Source: Centropus unirufus (taxonomy: Eukaryota > Chordata > Aves > Cuculiformes > Centropidae). From it: DNA of 64,000 nt. Numbering within the stretch: position 1 is the first letter of the stretch; every line of letters begins with the position of its first letter. The translations under genes were made by a program, and so were the position numbers. Shown here one piece after another: positions 23,561-35,068 of this stretch. Where the stretch lies: positions 806,001 through 870,000 of the forward strand of contig VYZI01000083.1 of assembly GCA_013397695.1 (NCBI GenBank). The letters are read 5' to 3'. The notes beneath the pieces are model-generated. The model had not been told where the DNA came from and did not search any database. It was given only the letters and a program-made list of their open reading frames with translations.

Positions 23561-26500
23561 CGAACGACGGAAGGCGTGAAAGTCAGCATTGCTTAAAGAG
23601 CTTTATAATACAGTATTGGTTCAAACATACGGTGGTTATTACCTCACTATAGATCACACACAGAGGAATTTAGATTTGAAGATCATGTGTATACTTTTAA
23701 TCTTCGTAACATTTGTGATGTAGGAATAAGCATGAGGAAATATTCCTGAAAGCTAGTCTATGCAGTTGTGCAGGCATCCTGAATAAAAACTGATAAGAAA
23801 CAACTCCGGTGCGGAATCCTGCACTGTGGAGTGCACCTCACATTGCTGAGAACAGGCTGAAATTTCTCCCAAGCAGATCAGGAGACAAGAACTACGAACA
23901 AAAGAATCCTGCAGCTCAGTGCTGTGCCACCCTTTCTCTTTGTGCTGCCCAGCTCACCAGGAAAGGACTTTCCCTAGGGTGCTCTCTAAAACCATACACT
24001 GACCTACAGCTGGTGCCTGGTGTGATGATGAGTTCATCCCCATTCCCAGTTCCATGTGTTCTGGAGCCCATCCAACTCGCAGCCCAAGACTGTGCAATAA
24101 TTCCCGTGTGAAATGAAGATGTAACTACCATTAAGTAGATCTTAGTTGAAGGTTTGGGTTTAGTTGTTAAGCAGATCTTTGGGACAATCGAGGTCCTGAA
24201 TTGCCAACAAGGATTCTGGATTACACTTTTTTTCTTGAATAATAAGGTTGAGGTGCCTGAGCATCCTCCCATATTAACAGAACTTCAGAAGATACTCTGC
24301 CTCACAATTTATAAGGAATGAAGGAAGACAAGGTCTAATTCATCTAAAAAGCAGAGAGGCAATTTCAGATTGCAGGCCTCTCAGGAACTAATGTATTTAA
24401 AGGGCTTTTATGCTGGAGTCAGTTAGCTTTCACCCTTTCCCCATACAAAATAAATTTCATTACATTAAATAGGAGGAAACCATCCACTTACTTTCTTTGA
24501 GTCTTCTAATCTTACCATCTTCTACTGCTTTGCAAATCTCAAAGGGCCAAACTTTCATAGAGTAGACAGCTCTTACAACAATGCAGGCTTCTAATCATAT
24601 GCATTCTGCAGTTTACTCAGATACATATATTTACCAAGAAAACACACACAAGTTTGTATTTTAGTGCTATGATTTCATATCTTCGTGGCTACTGTTTTCT
24701 CAGAGCTGGAGAGGATCCCTATGGCCATCCTGGGAAAATGCCTAGCTTTTTCACACAGTGAAAAGAAACAGATGAAACTTCATATTTATTACAAGACTAG
24801 AGATAACATGGTAGAAAAAAAAAGCCACACTGAAGAGGTGTGTATAAATTACCATGACTTCACTGAGAGGAGATAGTGGAAGCTAAATTATAATGAAATC
24901 TGAAGGCAATAAAATTGGAAGCCGTGATATGAGAAAGACTGGCTGTGGATTCTCGAGGTCTGCATTCTTCTTTCCGAAAGTACAAAACAAAAGTCAGCAA
25001 AATCTCAAACTAATTCCTTCTACCTGAAGCAACCCTCAAAAACAGAGAACTGAGAACCAATATTTTAAGCTAGGTTGTTAGTACACTAATCAGAACCATA
25101 TGAGAATCTATGTAAAAGTACGTGTGTTTTATTGTCTTTAACAGAGGAAAATGAGCTCTTCTCAAACTGTGACAACCACAATTTTAATTCTTTCTCAGGA
25201 CAATTATTTATAGTCTGAAATGTCAGGTGAGATTTATATACAGCAGTGAGATAGACTCTTCAAAAAGGGATATGCTTCATATTTGCCTCATTTTACTACT
25301 GTCAGCTTGGGTGTAGGACATGGCAGGTTTGGCACTGGTGGACAGCTTTCCCTCGGGAACCACACTGAGCTCGGCAGTGTTTCACAGGAACCTGTCAATA
25401 CTGGGATCCTTCTTGTATTTCTTACCTAGGATCTAAGCTGAAAGTCTAGGGTATGTCTATATGGATGGGTACGAACATGAGTTCTTTCTGCCAGCTCCCA
25501 GCTGTATGAATTCAAATCAGTTCCACTCAGAATGTCTTGGAGGTGTTTCAGTGCTAATAACAGCCCACCATGTGGCAAAGTACAGATAATCCTCTATAAG
25601 CACAAATTCCCAAGTCGCATTGTGCCGCCCTGCCACTCAGCCTTAGTTTATAAGTGCCATTTTAGGACTGCATCATTTGGAGACATATAAGAAAGCATTT
25701 AAAAACGTCTCTTTATGTACTATACCTGCTACAAATTACAGCCTAGATCTGAAATGAAGCATCATTATGCATCATCACTGAATTCAGTGCTGCAAGCCTG
25801 GAATGGCACAGAGTATCTGTCACGAAGCTGCCTCACTTATTTGCAATTGCTGAGTCCATCAGCAGAAAGCAGCTGTTGGACTGATCACGTTCCACATGAA
25901 GTCACTTTATAAGTGCCCATTAACTGACAGGAGAAAAGCCAACCATTAAAATACCAATTGCTCGATTCTGTTTGCTTATTTTTCTGTTACTGCATTTTCA
26001 TTATTTTTTTTCCCTTTCCTTCCTAGGAACCTGCCCCATTGACACTAAAGAATAACTGAGGACAACATTCAACCAGTGGCTCTTTAACATGTAGTTAAAC
26101 ATGAAGACAAATGCTTCTGTATTATTTTGATACTTAACAAAACCAAAATTATGATTTACTGCAAGGGGATAGCTTAAATAATTTGATGTACTCAGACTGT
26201 TCAAACCTACAATAAACAAGAAAATGCTGTGAGAAATCTTTGGAATCTGAGATGTTATGCCTTTCAATGCATTTAGAGCCATGTGTGTTGTGACCAATGA
26301 AAAAAAGAATAAATAGGCATGGCAAATGGGCTTGTAGATCAGTTATCTATATGCTTGCGATCACTGTTGAGAGCTGAAAGTAAAACTCTGTCTTGGAGTC
26401 CCTGTTGGATTAGTTCCAGCATAACTTTCAGTTCTCCCCTGGTCAACCTCTAGTAGTGCCATCAGCCCCCAGGAGGCTTCCAGGGCTGTGCACTCCCCCT

Positions 26501-26990
26501 GACCTTGGTGGGATCCCGTGGGGGTGCAGGACATCCTTCCCCGCGACAGCACTGCAGGGCTAGGGCAGGGCTGCTCAGAAGTTTTTCATGTCTCTCTCTC
26601 TTGCACGAGCTCAGACAGGATGCAGTAAACAGCATTAATGTTTCACAAAGGTAAACAGCAAATATCAGTAGCACTATAAACCAAGATGACAATTTTGGAC
26701 AAATGGATAACAAGTCCAGGCACTGCTTTCTTAATTTCAATTAGGGCAAGAAGCTCCACTGTGTACCACATGAGACAGACATGTATAAATAATATTAAAA
26801 TACGTTACTACAGGATGCTATCCGTTATTTCGTAGCATTTATGTATTGTAATGTGCATTAGTTCTTAATGTTCTACTCAACACTGCCCTAAATAACTAAG
26901 GGGGGAAATATGTATTAATCATTTACTGATTACTAATATATTATTTCTAAGTGGCTGTAAGTTAAAAATTTAATTTCTACAATATGAATA

Positions 26991-27006
26991 CATTCCTTAA
27001 GGAATG
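26991..27006. repeat. Perfect 16-bp palindrome CATTCCTTAAGGAATG
   Basis: The sequence is exactly self-complementary. It contains two inverted CATTCC cores, the core of TEAD (M-CAT) binding sites, facing each other across TTAA. A related 14-bp palindrome lies at 27261-27274. Whether it binds anything is unknown. Confidence 0.9.
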
Positions 27007-27260
27007 AACATAATGAACTTAAAGTAATTTCTAAATGTTTCTATGTTTATCAATGTTCATATATAGTTTAGGGTTAAGAATGTGGAATAACCTTATATGA
27101 GTGAAAAATGACCTCTACTAATCAAGTGCCACTCTGTCATAAGAAGATCTGCACACCATTTTTTAGTATTCAAGACTAGAGGGCAAGTTTTATTTTCCTC
27201 CCATAGTTTATTCATCCCCAAACTACAGATCCATTAAAGTCAACAGAAAAAAAGGTTCCA

Positions 27261-27274
27261 GTTCCTTAAGGAAC
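27261..27274. repeat. Perfect 14-bp palindrome GTTCCTTAAGGAAC
   Basis: The site is exactly self-complementary and shares the TTCCTTAAGGAA core with the palindrome at 26991-27006. I see no transposon termini around either copy. Confidence 0.9.
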
Positions 27275-27373
27275 AGTTGATTGGGCCATTTGATACTGAA
27301 GCATACTCAGTTTAGAAAGGTCTTTCCCTTCTTGCTGATGATATGTGGGAATAAAACATGTCAACAAAGATAT

Positions 27374-27398
27374 AAATGTCAGGAATGCCCTGACATTT
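27374..27398. repeat. Perfect 10-bp stem-loop
   Basis: AAATGTCAGG and CCTGACATTT form an uninterrupted 10-bp stem with a five-base AATGC loop. No T tract follows to suggest a polymerase III terminator, and the stem is too short for a microRNA precursor. Confidence 0.9.
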
Positions 27399-28183
27399 CC
27401 CTCAGTGAAACAGGGTGTCCAAGAATATCAGGATACTGATAGAAAAAAAAGTTTGAGTTATGTTAACTTGTGGGGGTTGAAAAAACTTTTGTGCTTACTG
27501 TAGCATTTTGGAGGGAGGTGATGCAACCAGCACTGGGAGACCCTCAGAATTATTTTACCAGCTACAAAATCTGGTATTAAATCCTCCCCTTCCTCTGACA
27601 GCAAGCTCAGAGCATTGACTGAGAACTTTCTCATTGTGCTGGTTACACAAAGCCTTTCCAGTGAAAAGACTGTGCGTACCATGAACAAGCACCTTGGTGT
27701 TGGAACTCTTGGGATGCTAAGGAAAAAAGGCTCTTTTTGATTAGGCCAAACATGGGTTTCTTTCTACAGATAAATTTTCTACATTTTTTTCTTCACTTTT
27801 TCTTTATGTTTACAATGATTTTCTCAGAAAAGCACTCCTTGGTGAGTAGAATCTCTACAGCACAAAAGTTTGGTTAAAAATTGCCTAATGACTATTACAG
27901 ATCATGTTTTTTACAGGTTTTGCTTGAAGTAAACTTTGCTGTTATTTGTATTTGAATAGCCTAAGAGGATTTTTTTTTCCAAGGGAGGATTTTGAAACAA
28001 AAAGGAACACAGCAAAACATCTACACCACATTGCAGGGGCCCGAAAGTGCCATTACAACAAAAATCTGAAAAGTACTCCTTTGATTTTTAATCTAATAAT
28101 GGATAGCTTAATTAGCTGGCAAAAATGCTTAGCATTCCACATGCCAGGTAAAATACTAAAAAATAAACTAGTTTTAAAAGTCA

Positions 28184-28722
28184 GCCCAGCAGGTTAAGGG
28201 TGGTGATTCTCCCCACCTGAAGCCCTGTGTCCAATTCTGGAATCTCCAACAGAAGAAGGATATGGAACTGTTGGAACAGATCCAGAGGCCACGGAGATGA
28301 TGCAAGGGTTGGAGTATCTCTGCTCTGAGGATGGGCTGAGGCAGTTGGGGTTGTTCAACCTGCAGAAGAGAAGGGTGTGAGGAAACCTTATATAACCTTA
28401 TTGTGGAGGGACTACAGGAAAGGTGGGCAGAGGCTCTTAATTAGGGAGTGCAGGGATAGGATGAGGGGAAATGGCTCTAAATTGGAAGGAGGAAGATTTA
28501 GATTAAACACTAGGAAGAAATTCTCCATGATGAGGGTGGGGAGGCCCTGGCCCAGGCTGCATGGAGAAGTCATGGCTGCCCCATCCCTGGAGGTGTCCAA
28601 GGCCAGTTTGGATGGGGCTTTGTGGGGATCCAGTGGAAGGTGTCTCTGCCCATGTCAGGGGGTTGGAACTCGAAGGACTTTGAGGTCCTTTCCAACCCAA
28701 ACCATTCCATGATTCTATGATG
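28184..28722 (+). mobile_element. CR1 LINE, longest 3' fragment in the window
   Basis: The fragment begins within the block reading GCCCAGCAGGTTAAGGG and GGTGATTCTCC. It continues through CTGTGTCCAATTCTGGAATC, GGAACAGATCCAGAGGCC, GGGGTTGTTCAACCTGCAGA and AGGAAAGGTGGGCAGAGGCT, then GGGAGTGCAGGGATAGGATG, TTAGATTAAACACTAGGAAG, GGCCCTGGCCCAGGCTGC and CCATCCCTGGAGGTGTCC, and ends CCATTCCATGATTCTATGAT. It is 5' truncated with small internal deletions and lacks a complete ORF2. It shares the CTCTTAATTAGGGAGTG-like region with the copy at 45595-45902, suggesting the same or related subfamilies. Confidence 0.95.
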
Positions 28723-29542
28723 GCTACACCCAGTTTCTTCTTAGGCAACCCCAAGCAGGAAGGAAGCTGACTTTTCTGAGGAGTTGCTACCCAGCAGCAC
28801 TTTTGCTCTCCTTTGAGTCCTTCATGCTTTGCAGCCCCTGTTGATGGTGTCAGCAGGGCCAGAATTCTGATTATAGACAAGTACCTGCAGCTCGTTTCAC
28901 AGCATCAAACAAGTATATGCAACAGTACCAGATGGTCTGCAGTATTTTACATTCAAGTAAATCTTTAGTATTCTTGTTCACATGCCCCACAGATCCTAAA
29001 AACTATTTCCTACTGTTAGAAAGCTACGGAAGCAATAAAAACCTCATACATGGAAAGAAACCTGTTAAAAAACATGAACCAACTTTCTCAAGTAAGTGAA
29101 GGGACCATGCAGCTCAGGGGAATAGTTATTGAATTTTGGAAAGCTTTACAGCTCAGACACGTTTTGAATTTATCTCAGACTCACTGAGAATGAAAACCAT
29201 TACCACCGCTGAGGTATGTGAGATGAATTTGGTGTCCCAATCCAGTGTCTTTTGGGCAGTGATTCCCATCACAAAGTCACTATGACATCTCTCCATTACT
29301 GGCATCCTTATTGATGGAATCAACAGGATTTCGTGGCCATGGGGACTGAACTATCTTCGCTCACGTTCAGGCATATTGATGAGGCCAAGGGGATGTTTGT
29401 GCTGTCATTAACTACACTATTGCAGATTGAAGATAAACAGTGGGATTGAAGTTTTCCAGGCCGTCCATCCTCAATTTCCTACAAGAAGGAGTGCACTAAA
29501 AACAAAGGGTGAAACAGCCCAGCTCAAATGACACTCAAAGAG
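28723..29542. other. Unique spacer between two convergent CR1 elements
   Basis: No gene or repeat was recognised. The spacer separates a plus-strand CR1 from a minus-strand CR1 whose 3' ends face each other. Confidence 0.6.
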
Positions 29543-29994
29543 ATCATAGAATCACCAGGTTGGACAAGACCTTTGAGAGCATCAGGCCCAACCACACCTG
29601 TCCACTACTAAACCAGATCCTTGAGCACCTCATCTGCCTGCCTTTTAAACCCCTCCAGGGATGGGGACTCCACCTCCTCCAGGCGCAGCCTCTGCCAGTG
29701 CCCGGTAACCCTTTAGGTGAAGAATTTGTTCCCCACGTTCAATCTGACCCTGCCCTGGCGCAACTTGAGACCATTCCCTCTTGTCCTACCACTTGGGCAA
29801 AGTGACCAACACCCACCTCTCTCCTTTCAGGCAGTTGGAGGCAGTGATAAGGTCTCCCTTCAGCCTCCTCTTCTCTAGGCTGAACACCCCTGTTTCCTCA
29901 GCCACTGCTCATATGATTTTTTCCAGCCCTTTCCCCTTCATTGCTTCATTGCTCTTCTTAGATGAATGGCTTGGAAGACCATACTCAATGTAGT
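29543..29994 (-). mobile_element. CR1 LINE, 3' fragment of a distinct subfamily
   Basis: On the plus strand it starts ATCATAGAATCACCAGGTTG, the reverse complement of a CR1 3' end. It continues GACAAGACCTTTGAGAGCAT, CCTTTTAAACCCCTCCAGGG, GTGAAGAATTTGTTCC, CTGGCGCAACTTGAGACCAT and TCCCTCTTGTCCT, then GGTCTCCCTTCAGCCTCCTC, TTCTCTAGGCTGAACACC and CAGCCACTGCTCATATGA. The terminal block differs from the elements at 28184 and 45595, so it belongs to another CR1 subfamily. It is 5' truncated and inactive. Confidence 0.95.
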
Positions 29995-32570
29995 TCATCT
30001 ATTTAAAATTAGTTTTAAACACATGCCAAGTTTTCAATGCCCCAGTTCTCAGTCCCATTTACAAAAATGGGTTGGGTGTGGGTTGAGAAGGAAAAGATGG
30101 CACAAGTGTATGCTGTAGCATCTTATTGAGATGATATCATGCTGAAATGACAGCAATTCTTTGCATATAGCAGGGGAAAGCCAAATATAATGCATTTCTC
30201 TTTTTCAGGCAGCTAAATTCCAACAAGCATCTAACCAGAATTCATGAAAAGTCAAAGCATTTCCATGGAGTTACAACTTCAGTAAAATTAGTCATTATGG
30301 ATGGGAAACATTATTTTTTTATGTTTTCTTGACAACAAGATTCCTAACTGTTGACAAGTTTATCAGGAAACTTGGTGAGATTTATTATGACATCTCATAG
30401 TAACTCCACTTTATAGGAGAAATTAATGGCTGCCAAAATTCTGTGGAGGATTAAAAAATAGAACTATTTTTACAGGAACGACTACTGGGTGAATCTCAAA
30501 ATTGGGGGACTTGTATTCTGCTACTGAGTAAGCATCTGAGAGTGAGGGCTTTACTTGGAAAGGATGAGAACTTAGACTACTTTAATAATAGAAATTTAAA
30601 TGGAAGATAAGTGCTTGCTTTTCAGCAAGAAAAGATTTTTCTCTTGAAACAAAGAGGAGATTAACCACTGAAAAAGATTATTTAAAAAAAAACTTGCAAG
30701 AAAATTCCCCCAGCCCCAGCTATTGAGTTACACTACATGCCAGGAATTTTGTAGGAAGTCATGAGATGGAAGGAGAAAGAACTACCAACCACTCCATCTT
30801 CTGCACAGCTTACTGGGCCAGGCAGCCTCAAGACATTTTTCTTTGCAGTGCTGGTACAACCATGGCAAACAACCACACAGAATTATGCCAAGGGAATCTT
30901 TTCTTCTGATTATTACTGATTTAATTACAGAACAATGAATGAGGAATATCAAAGGGGGACGTTATTCAAGATTAATACAACCTTATCTTTCAGCCTGGGA
31001 AGTTTCCCTCATCTGTATGGGTTTCAAGGAGCTGTACAGCTCTGACTGCTCAACTGAATGAATTGCTGAACCTTTTGGTACGTTCCCAACATACCAAAGC
31101 AAGCCTTGCTTCAATCAGTCGTTTCATCTCTGGGCTTGCAATGCTGGGGCTGACTGCGTGTCACCTGCACCTGACGAATCGTAGCCTGGAGTGAGAAAGA
31201 AGACATATGGTTTCTATAACAACTCACGTGTCTCCCAGCAGTCAATCTCTGTGTTACATGTCTGTGCAGGTACACGGGGGAGTTTGCCATTAAGATGACC
31301 TTCCTGTCACCCACTTGAGCTGCTGAATTTATCAGCCTGCAGGCGACAAACTGGAGACGGCAATAACTTTCTCGTTGCATGAAGGTAGCCTGAGAGGAGA
31401 AGTAGCTTTTCATGAGCTAAATGATAAAACACGATTGTAATGGAAATATAAGTGATCCCATTTGCTCACAAGCCTCATCTTCTCAATGCTCAGTCTTTGG
31501 TTCTTTCTTTACTTTTCCTTATGTTTATTTTTTTGTGTTCTTTTAACCCGCAACACTAATTTCAGGTGCTAGTCGTAACTTATCTATGGGAAACACTAGT
31601 TAATGATAAACTAGAATCTTGTAAAATTTATATTTCAACCAGAGTCAACACATCTAACAAAATTACTCTCCCTCTCTTTTTTTGTTGGTTCTACAATAAC
31701 CTGGATAATTTCTAAGTAAGACAAGACTTTAATTTTTTCCCTTATTAAGCAAGAATTACGAGCACACCTATGTGAGTTACAAGATTAAATTCTAGCAAGT
31801 TCTTATGGAGCTCTGAAGGATAAAAAGACATTAACAGAATTCAGAGTATACTGCAGCACCAAATGTTATGCTTTTAGAAAGGTCATTTTATGGTAGGGAG
31901 TACAACCTGGGTTTCAACACTTAGTTATGCTCTGATGTAAGTCCTTGTCCGGGGGAGTGAATGAAGGTCCACAGCCTCTAACCACAGGAGAACAAGCAGA
32001 AACAAGCTCATGGCTGTCACTGATGGTAAGAGCAGCATGGGTGAAAAGTTCAGGTTTTGGTTCAGCTGCACTCCCAAAAGTCAAGGGAAGTCAAAATGTT
32101 AACAGTAATTTTGGCCTTGGTTTTTGATCCACACTATTTAGGAAACCTTCCTCTTTGCTGAAAGTTCCTTTAGAAGGCATTAAGTTTGTCTGTCACACGT
32201 GTATATGTTAGGAAAACATATCTATTTTTCACTCCCTCTCAGTGCTCCCTTGCTGCTCCCTGGTTGCTGCTATGGGACAGTCTTCATCACAAAGCTGCAT
32301 TTTTAAATACTACATGACTCTTAATTTAACTCCTCTCTAATAAACATTATCTCTCAAATGCTCCTTTACTCAGGTATAGAGTTCAAAATGGGACTGACCT
32401 CTGCATGTTTGATAAAGTGCAATTAAAACACTGGCAAAGAGACTTACAAGTAACCCATGTTTTGTTTTTCAGTGACAAATGAGCCATATCCAAAGCCACA
32501 ATGCAAAACCTGTGCTTCAGTTGGCTGCCTTCAGAAACTGCTACAGTAATTGCACATAAGTAAATGATGG

Positions 32571-32595
32571 CTCCTAATGTAAACATTAATAAAAT
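32571..32595. promoter_or_regulatory. Recurrent forkhead/homeodomain-like composite motif
   Basis: TAATGTAAACATTAAT at 32575-32590 is identical to 16833-16848. It combines TAAT cores with a GTAAACA forkhead-type core in an inverted arrangement. A reverse-strand copy of the TAATGTAAAC part lies at 23492-23501. Regulatory activity is inferred only. Confidence 0.25.
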
Positions 32596-34248
32596 CTGTA
32601 ACATATTTGTGCTGACAAGTGCAGGAACAGAGCACAATATCTATGTTTCCAGATTGCCAGTATGAAAAAACTGATAAAAATATCTTTCCCTGGTTGGTTG
32701 TTCTCTAGAGACAGAGCTCAGAAATTATTCTTCTAACACTGTAGAGGGTAGAAAATATTTCTCTTTAATGATAAGCATCTATGCATTCTTGTCTGAATAA
32801 AGTAAAACAATTCAGTCCAGTGCACATACATGCACAGCATCCATGCAAATGAGGGGTGGTTGTGTGCTTAAACAGAAGGACCCTTACCAGATCACAGGGA
32901 GTTGCTGAGGATGTCAATAACATGCCAGAGGCACTGCCAGGCTTCCAATGGATGTGTAATTTAATGGAGGGACGTCAACCTGGACATGTATAGCAAGACC
33001 CAAAGCCTTTGGCCCATGCTCCAAGAGGACCCAAGCAGCCTTGTGTCAAATAAATAACCCCAGTTATGTCCTAGGTAAAGGCAAGATGTAGGGCAGAACA
33101 CGATATAAACCATCCAGAGTCTCTTGCAGCTTCCTTCATACACTGCATTGGGAAAGGGGCAAGGCACTAGAATTTTGCACCCTTTTCCGTGGCTGCTGTG
33201 ACTGTGAACAGCCACAACACAACTGAGCACAGCACTCCTGCACCAAACATCGCACTCACGGAGCAAACCCTTCAAAAGCTTTGTGCTGAGAAAAAGAATG
33301 GGGCAAAGGAGAAAGAAAAGCAGGTACCTGTGCAACAAAATTTCAGAGAGCTAAAATACCTACAGCGTGCGTCCCATAATTTACTATAACTGATTTGCTT
33401 TACTCCAGCTCTTACTTCAGCTCTGTGGGAATAAGTACACAGATTTGTGCCAAATCAAGAAAACCGTGCACACAGCAATTCAGAAACATCTGCTGTGCCT
33501 TTGTAATCTCTGCTCCATGTTTTCTAGTAAAGGGTCATGAGATTAAGGGCTTTTATCTCAAGTTTATTGGCTCTTAAGTTTAACATTTTGCCTGATTGGA
33601 TTATATTTGCCCAGCGTTTCTACTGAGGCACCCAGAAGCTTTCAGATACATGATGTGAGGTAGTGTAAGTTGGTCACGAACATTAAGGAACGATATATCA
33701 TTTGGATTTCCTTTTTGCTTAATTTTAGAACACATTAAATGTTAAATCTATGCTTATTATACAGAAAATATTTCTTCAGTATTTATCTGCCACTGCACCG
33801 TGTAAACCACTTTCCATCCCAGAAGAAATATCTCTGAATCTTGTCTGTTGTCTCTGCCGTTGGGAAGCCGCACCTTTGCCTGAGCTTTCAGACTGGTTCA
33901 ACAACACCTGAAAACAATGCCAAAACAGAATCTGTCTCTAGTGTGTAATCTCAGCGTTTCTATTTTCCTGTAAGGACATTTGTTCTCATGGATCCTCCGT
34001 CTGTAGTTCTGCATACTCACTTATGAACTGCAAGCTGAAATGGTGTTGCACAAGGTCTCAGAGCGTTCTGGGTTCCAGTGCGTGTTGTCTCTGCATTTTG
34101 TAGTAGCTGGGAAACCCCACATTGTGCCCATGCTGGATTCAATGCTGAATTCTAAATTTCAATGACAAAACGCTATAGGATATTGTTTCACATCCATGTG
34201 TGGGAATCGCAAGAAAATTTGATCTCAAAGCTTCCCCCAGAGATTGTT

Positions 34249-34283
34249 ACTGATATTTCAGTAACTGAAACTGATATTTCAGT
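34249..34283. repeat. Tandemly repeated 14-bp near-palindrome
   Basis: ACTGATATTTCAGT occurs at 34249-34262 and 34270-34283, with a 21-base period. Each unit has inverted ACTGA/TCAGT arms, and the spacer AACTGAA repeats the half-site again. Confidence 0.9.
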
Positions 34284-34666
34284 TTCTCAAGGACTCTGGG
34301 ATTGCTGATCAAAAACCAGGACCTTCAATAAATGACCTGGTTTGTCATAGAGGCTCTTGGACCTGTGAGAAAATCCAACGCAAAGAATTCCATGCAAGCG
34401 AACCTAAGGCAAGGAGGAAAGGATGAGAGTGTAAGCTGGTTCATTACTATCATGACCATTGATCCAGATGTTTTCATCTGCAGACTGACCTTCACCTTAG
34501 AAATAAATTGATTTCCTGAGTGCTTAAAGGTACTTCACCAGCCTGCTGTCTGCAGCACTACCCAATACCAATCTTCCCATCTTCCCCCCAAAATATCAAC
34601 TATTATTTACTTACATAACCTAGTTTAAGATTCCACTCATCCCATATACTTTTAGCCTGATCACTC

Positions 34667-34682
34667 TTTTTTTTTTTTTTTT
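34667..34682. repeat. T16 homopolymer
   Basis: Sixteen consecutive T's are seen. No retroposon body was recognised on either side. Confidence 0.9.
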
Positions 34683-35055
34683 GCACAGGATGGTAATGCA
34701 GCCCAAGGAGTAACTGCTTCTTTCTCAACATGTATCATATTACAGATATTTGTAATTCATACACATACAATCCATACACGCAGGGCAGAAAGCTCAGTGA
34801 TATGCTGCAAGTTTTAGGTTCATCACCCAGAAAACAAAGAAGGGTAGCAGGTAGGAAATAAAAAAACTACAGTTTTGGAAGGAAAAATTATTGTGCAATG
34901 ACTCTATTGTGACAGAGGTCCTCTTTTTTCCTCTTTTCTTTTAAAATGATGGTAGTGATGGCAGTGTCATGCAAAGCCAAGCCCAATCATATTTTGCAGG
35001 ATTGTACCTGATGCTCTGAGTTTGGTGTTAAAGACACGTCCCAGTAGATACATCC

Positions 35056-35068
35056 TTTTTTTTTTTTT
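35056..35068. repeat. T13 homopolymer
   Basis: Thirteen consecutive T's are visible in otherwise unique sequence. Confidence 0.9.

Larger units (their letters stand above)
19046..28183. other. Unique AT-rich non-coding DNA
   Basis: No repeat family was recognised. Contents include A14T6 at 19521-19540, a pyrimidine-rich stretch at about 20400-20490, conserved-element-like blocks near 21590-21800 and 23320-23560, and a small GC-rich patch near 26460-26580. Palindromes lie at 22555-22572, 26991-27006, 27261-27274 and 27374-27398. Open frames such as plus 20596-20889 and plus 23809-24111 lack recognisable domains. Confidence 0.6.

Noticed and set aside
27374..27398. Perfect stem-loop as a microRNA precursor
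   Set aside because: A 10-bp stem with five-base loop is far shorter than a typical precursor hairpin, and flanks do not extend the pairing.
28377..28880. Open frames of 111 and 125 codons on opposite strands
   Set aside because: They are conceptual translations of the CR1 3' region, common in bird genomes and not evidence of a gene.
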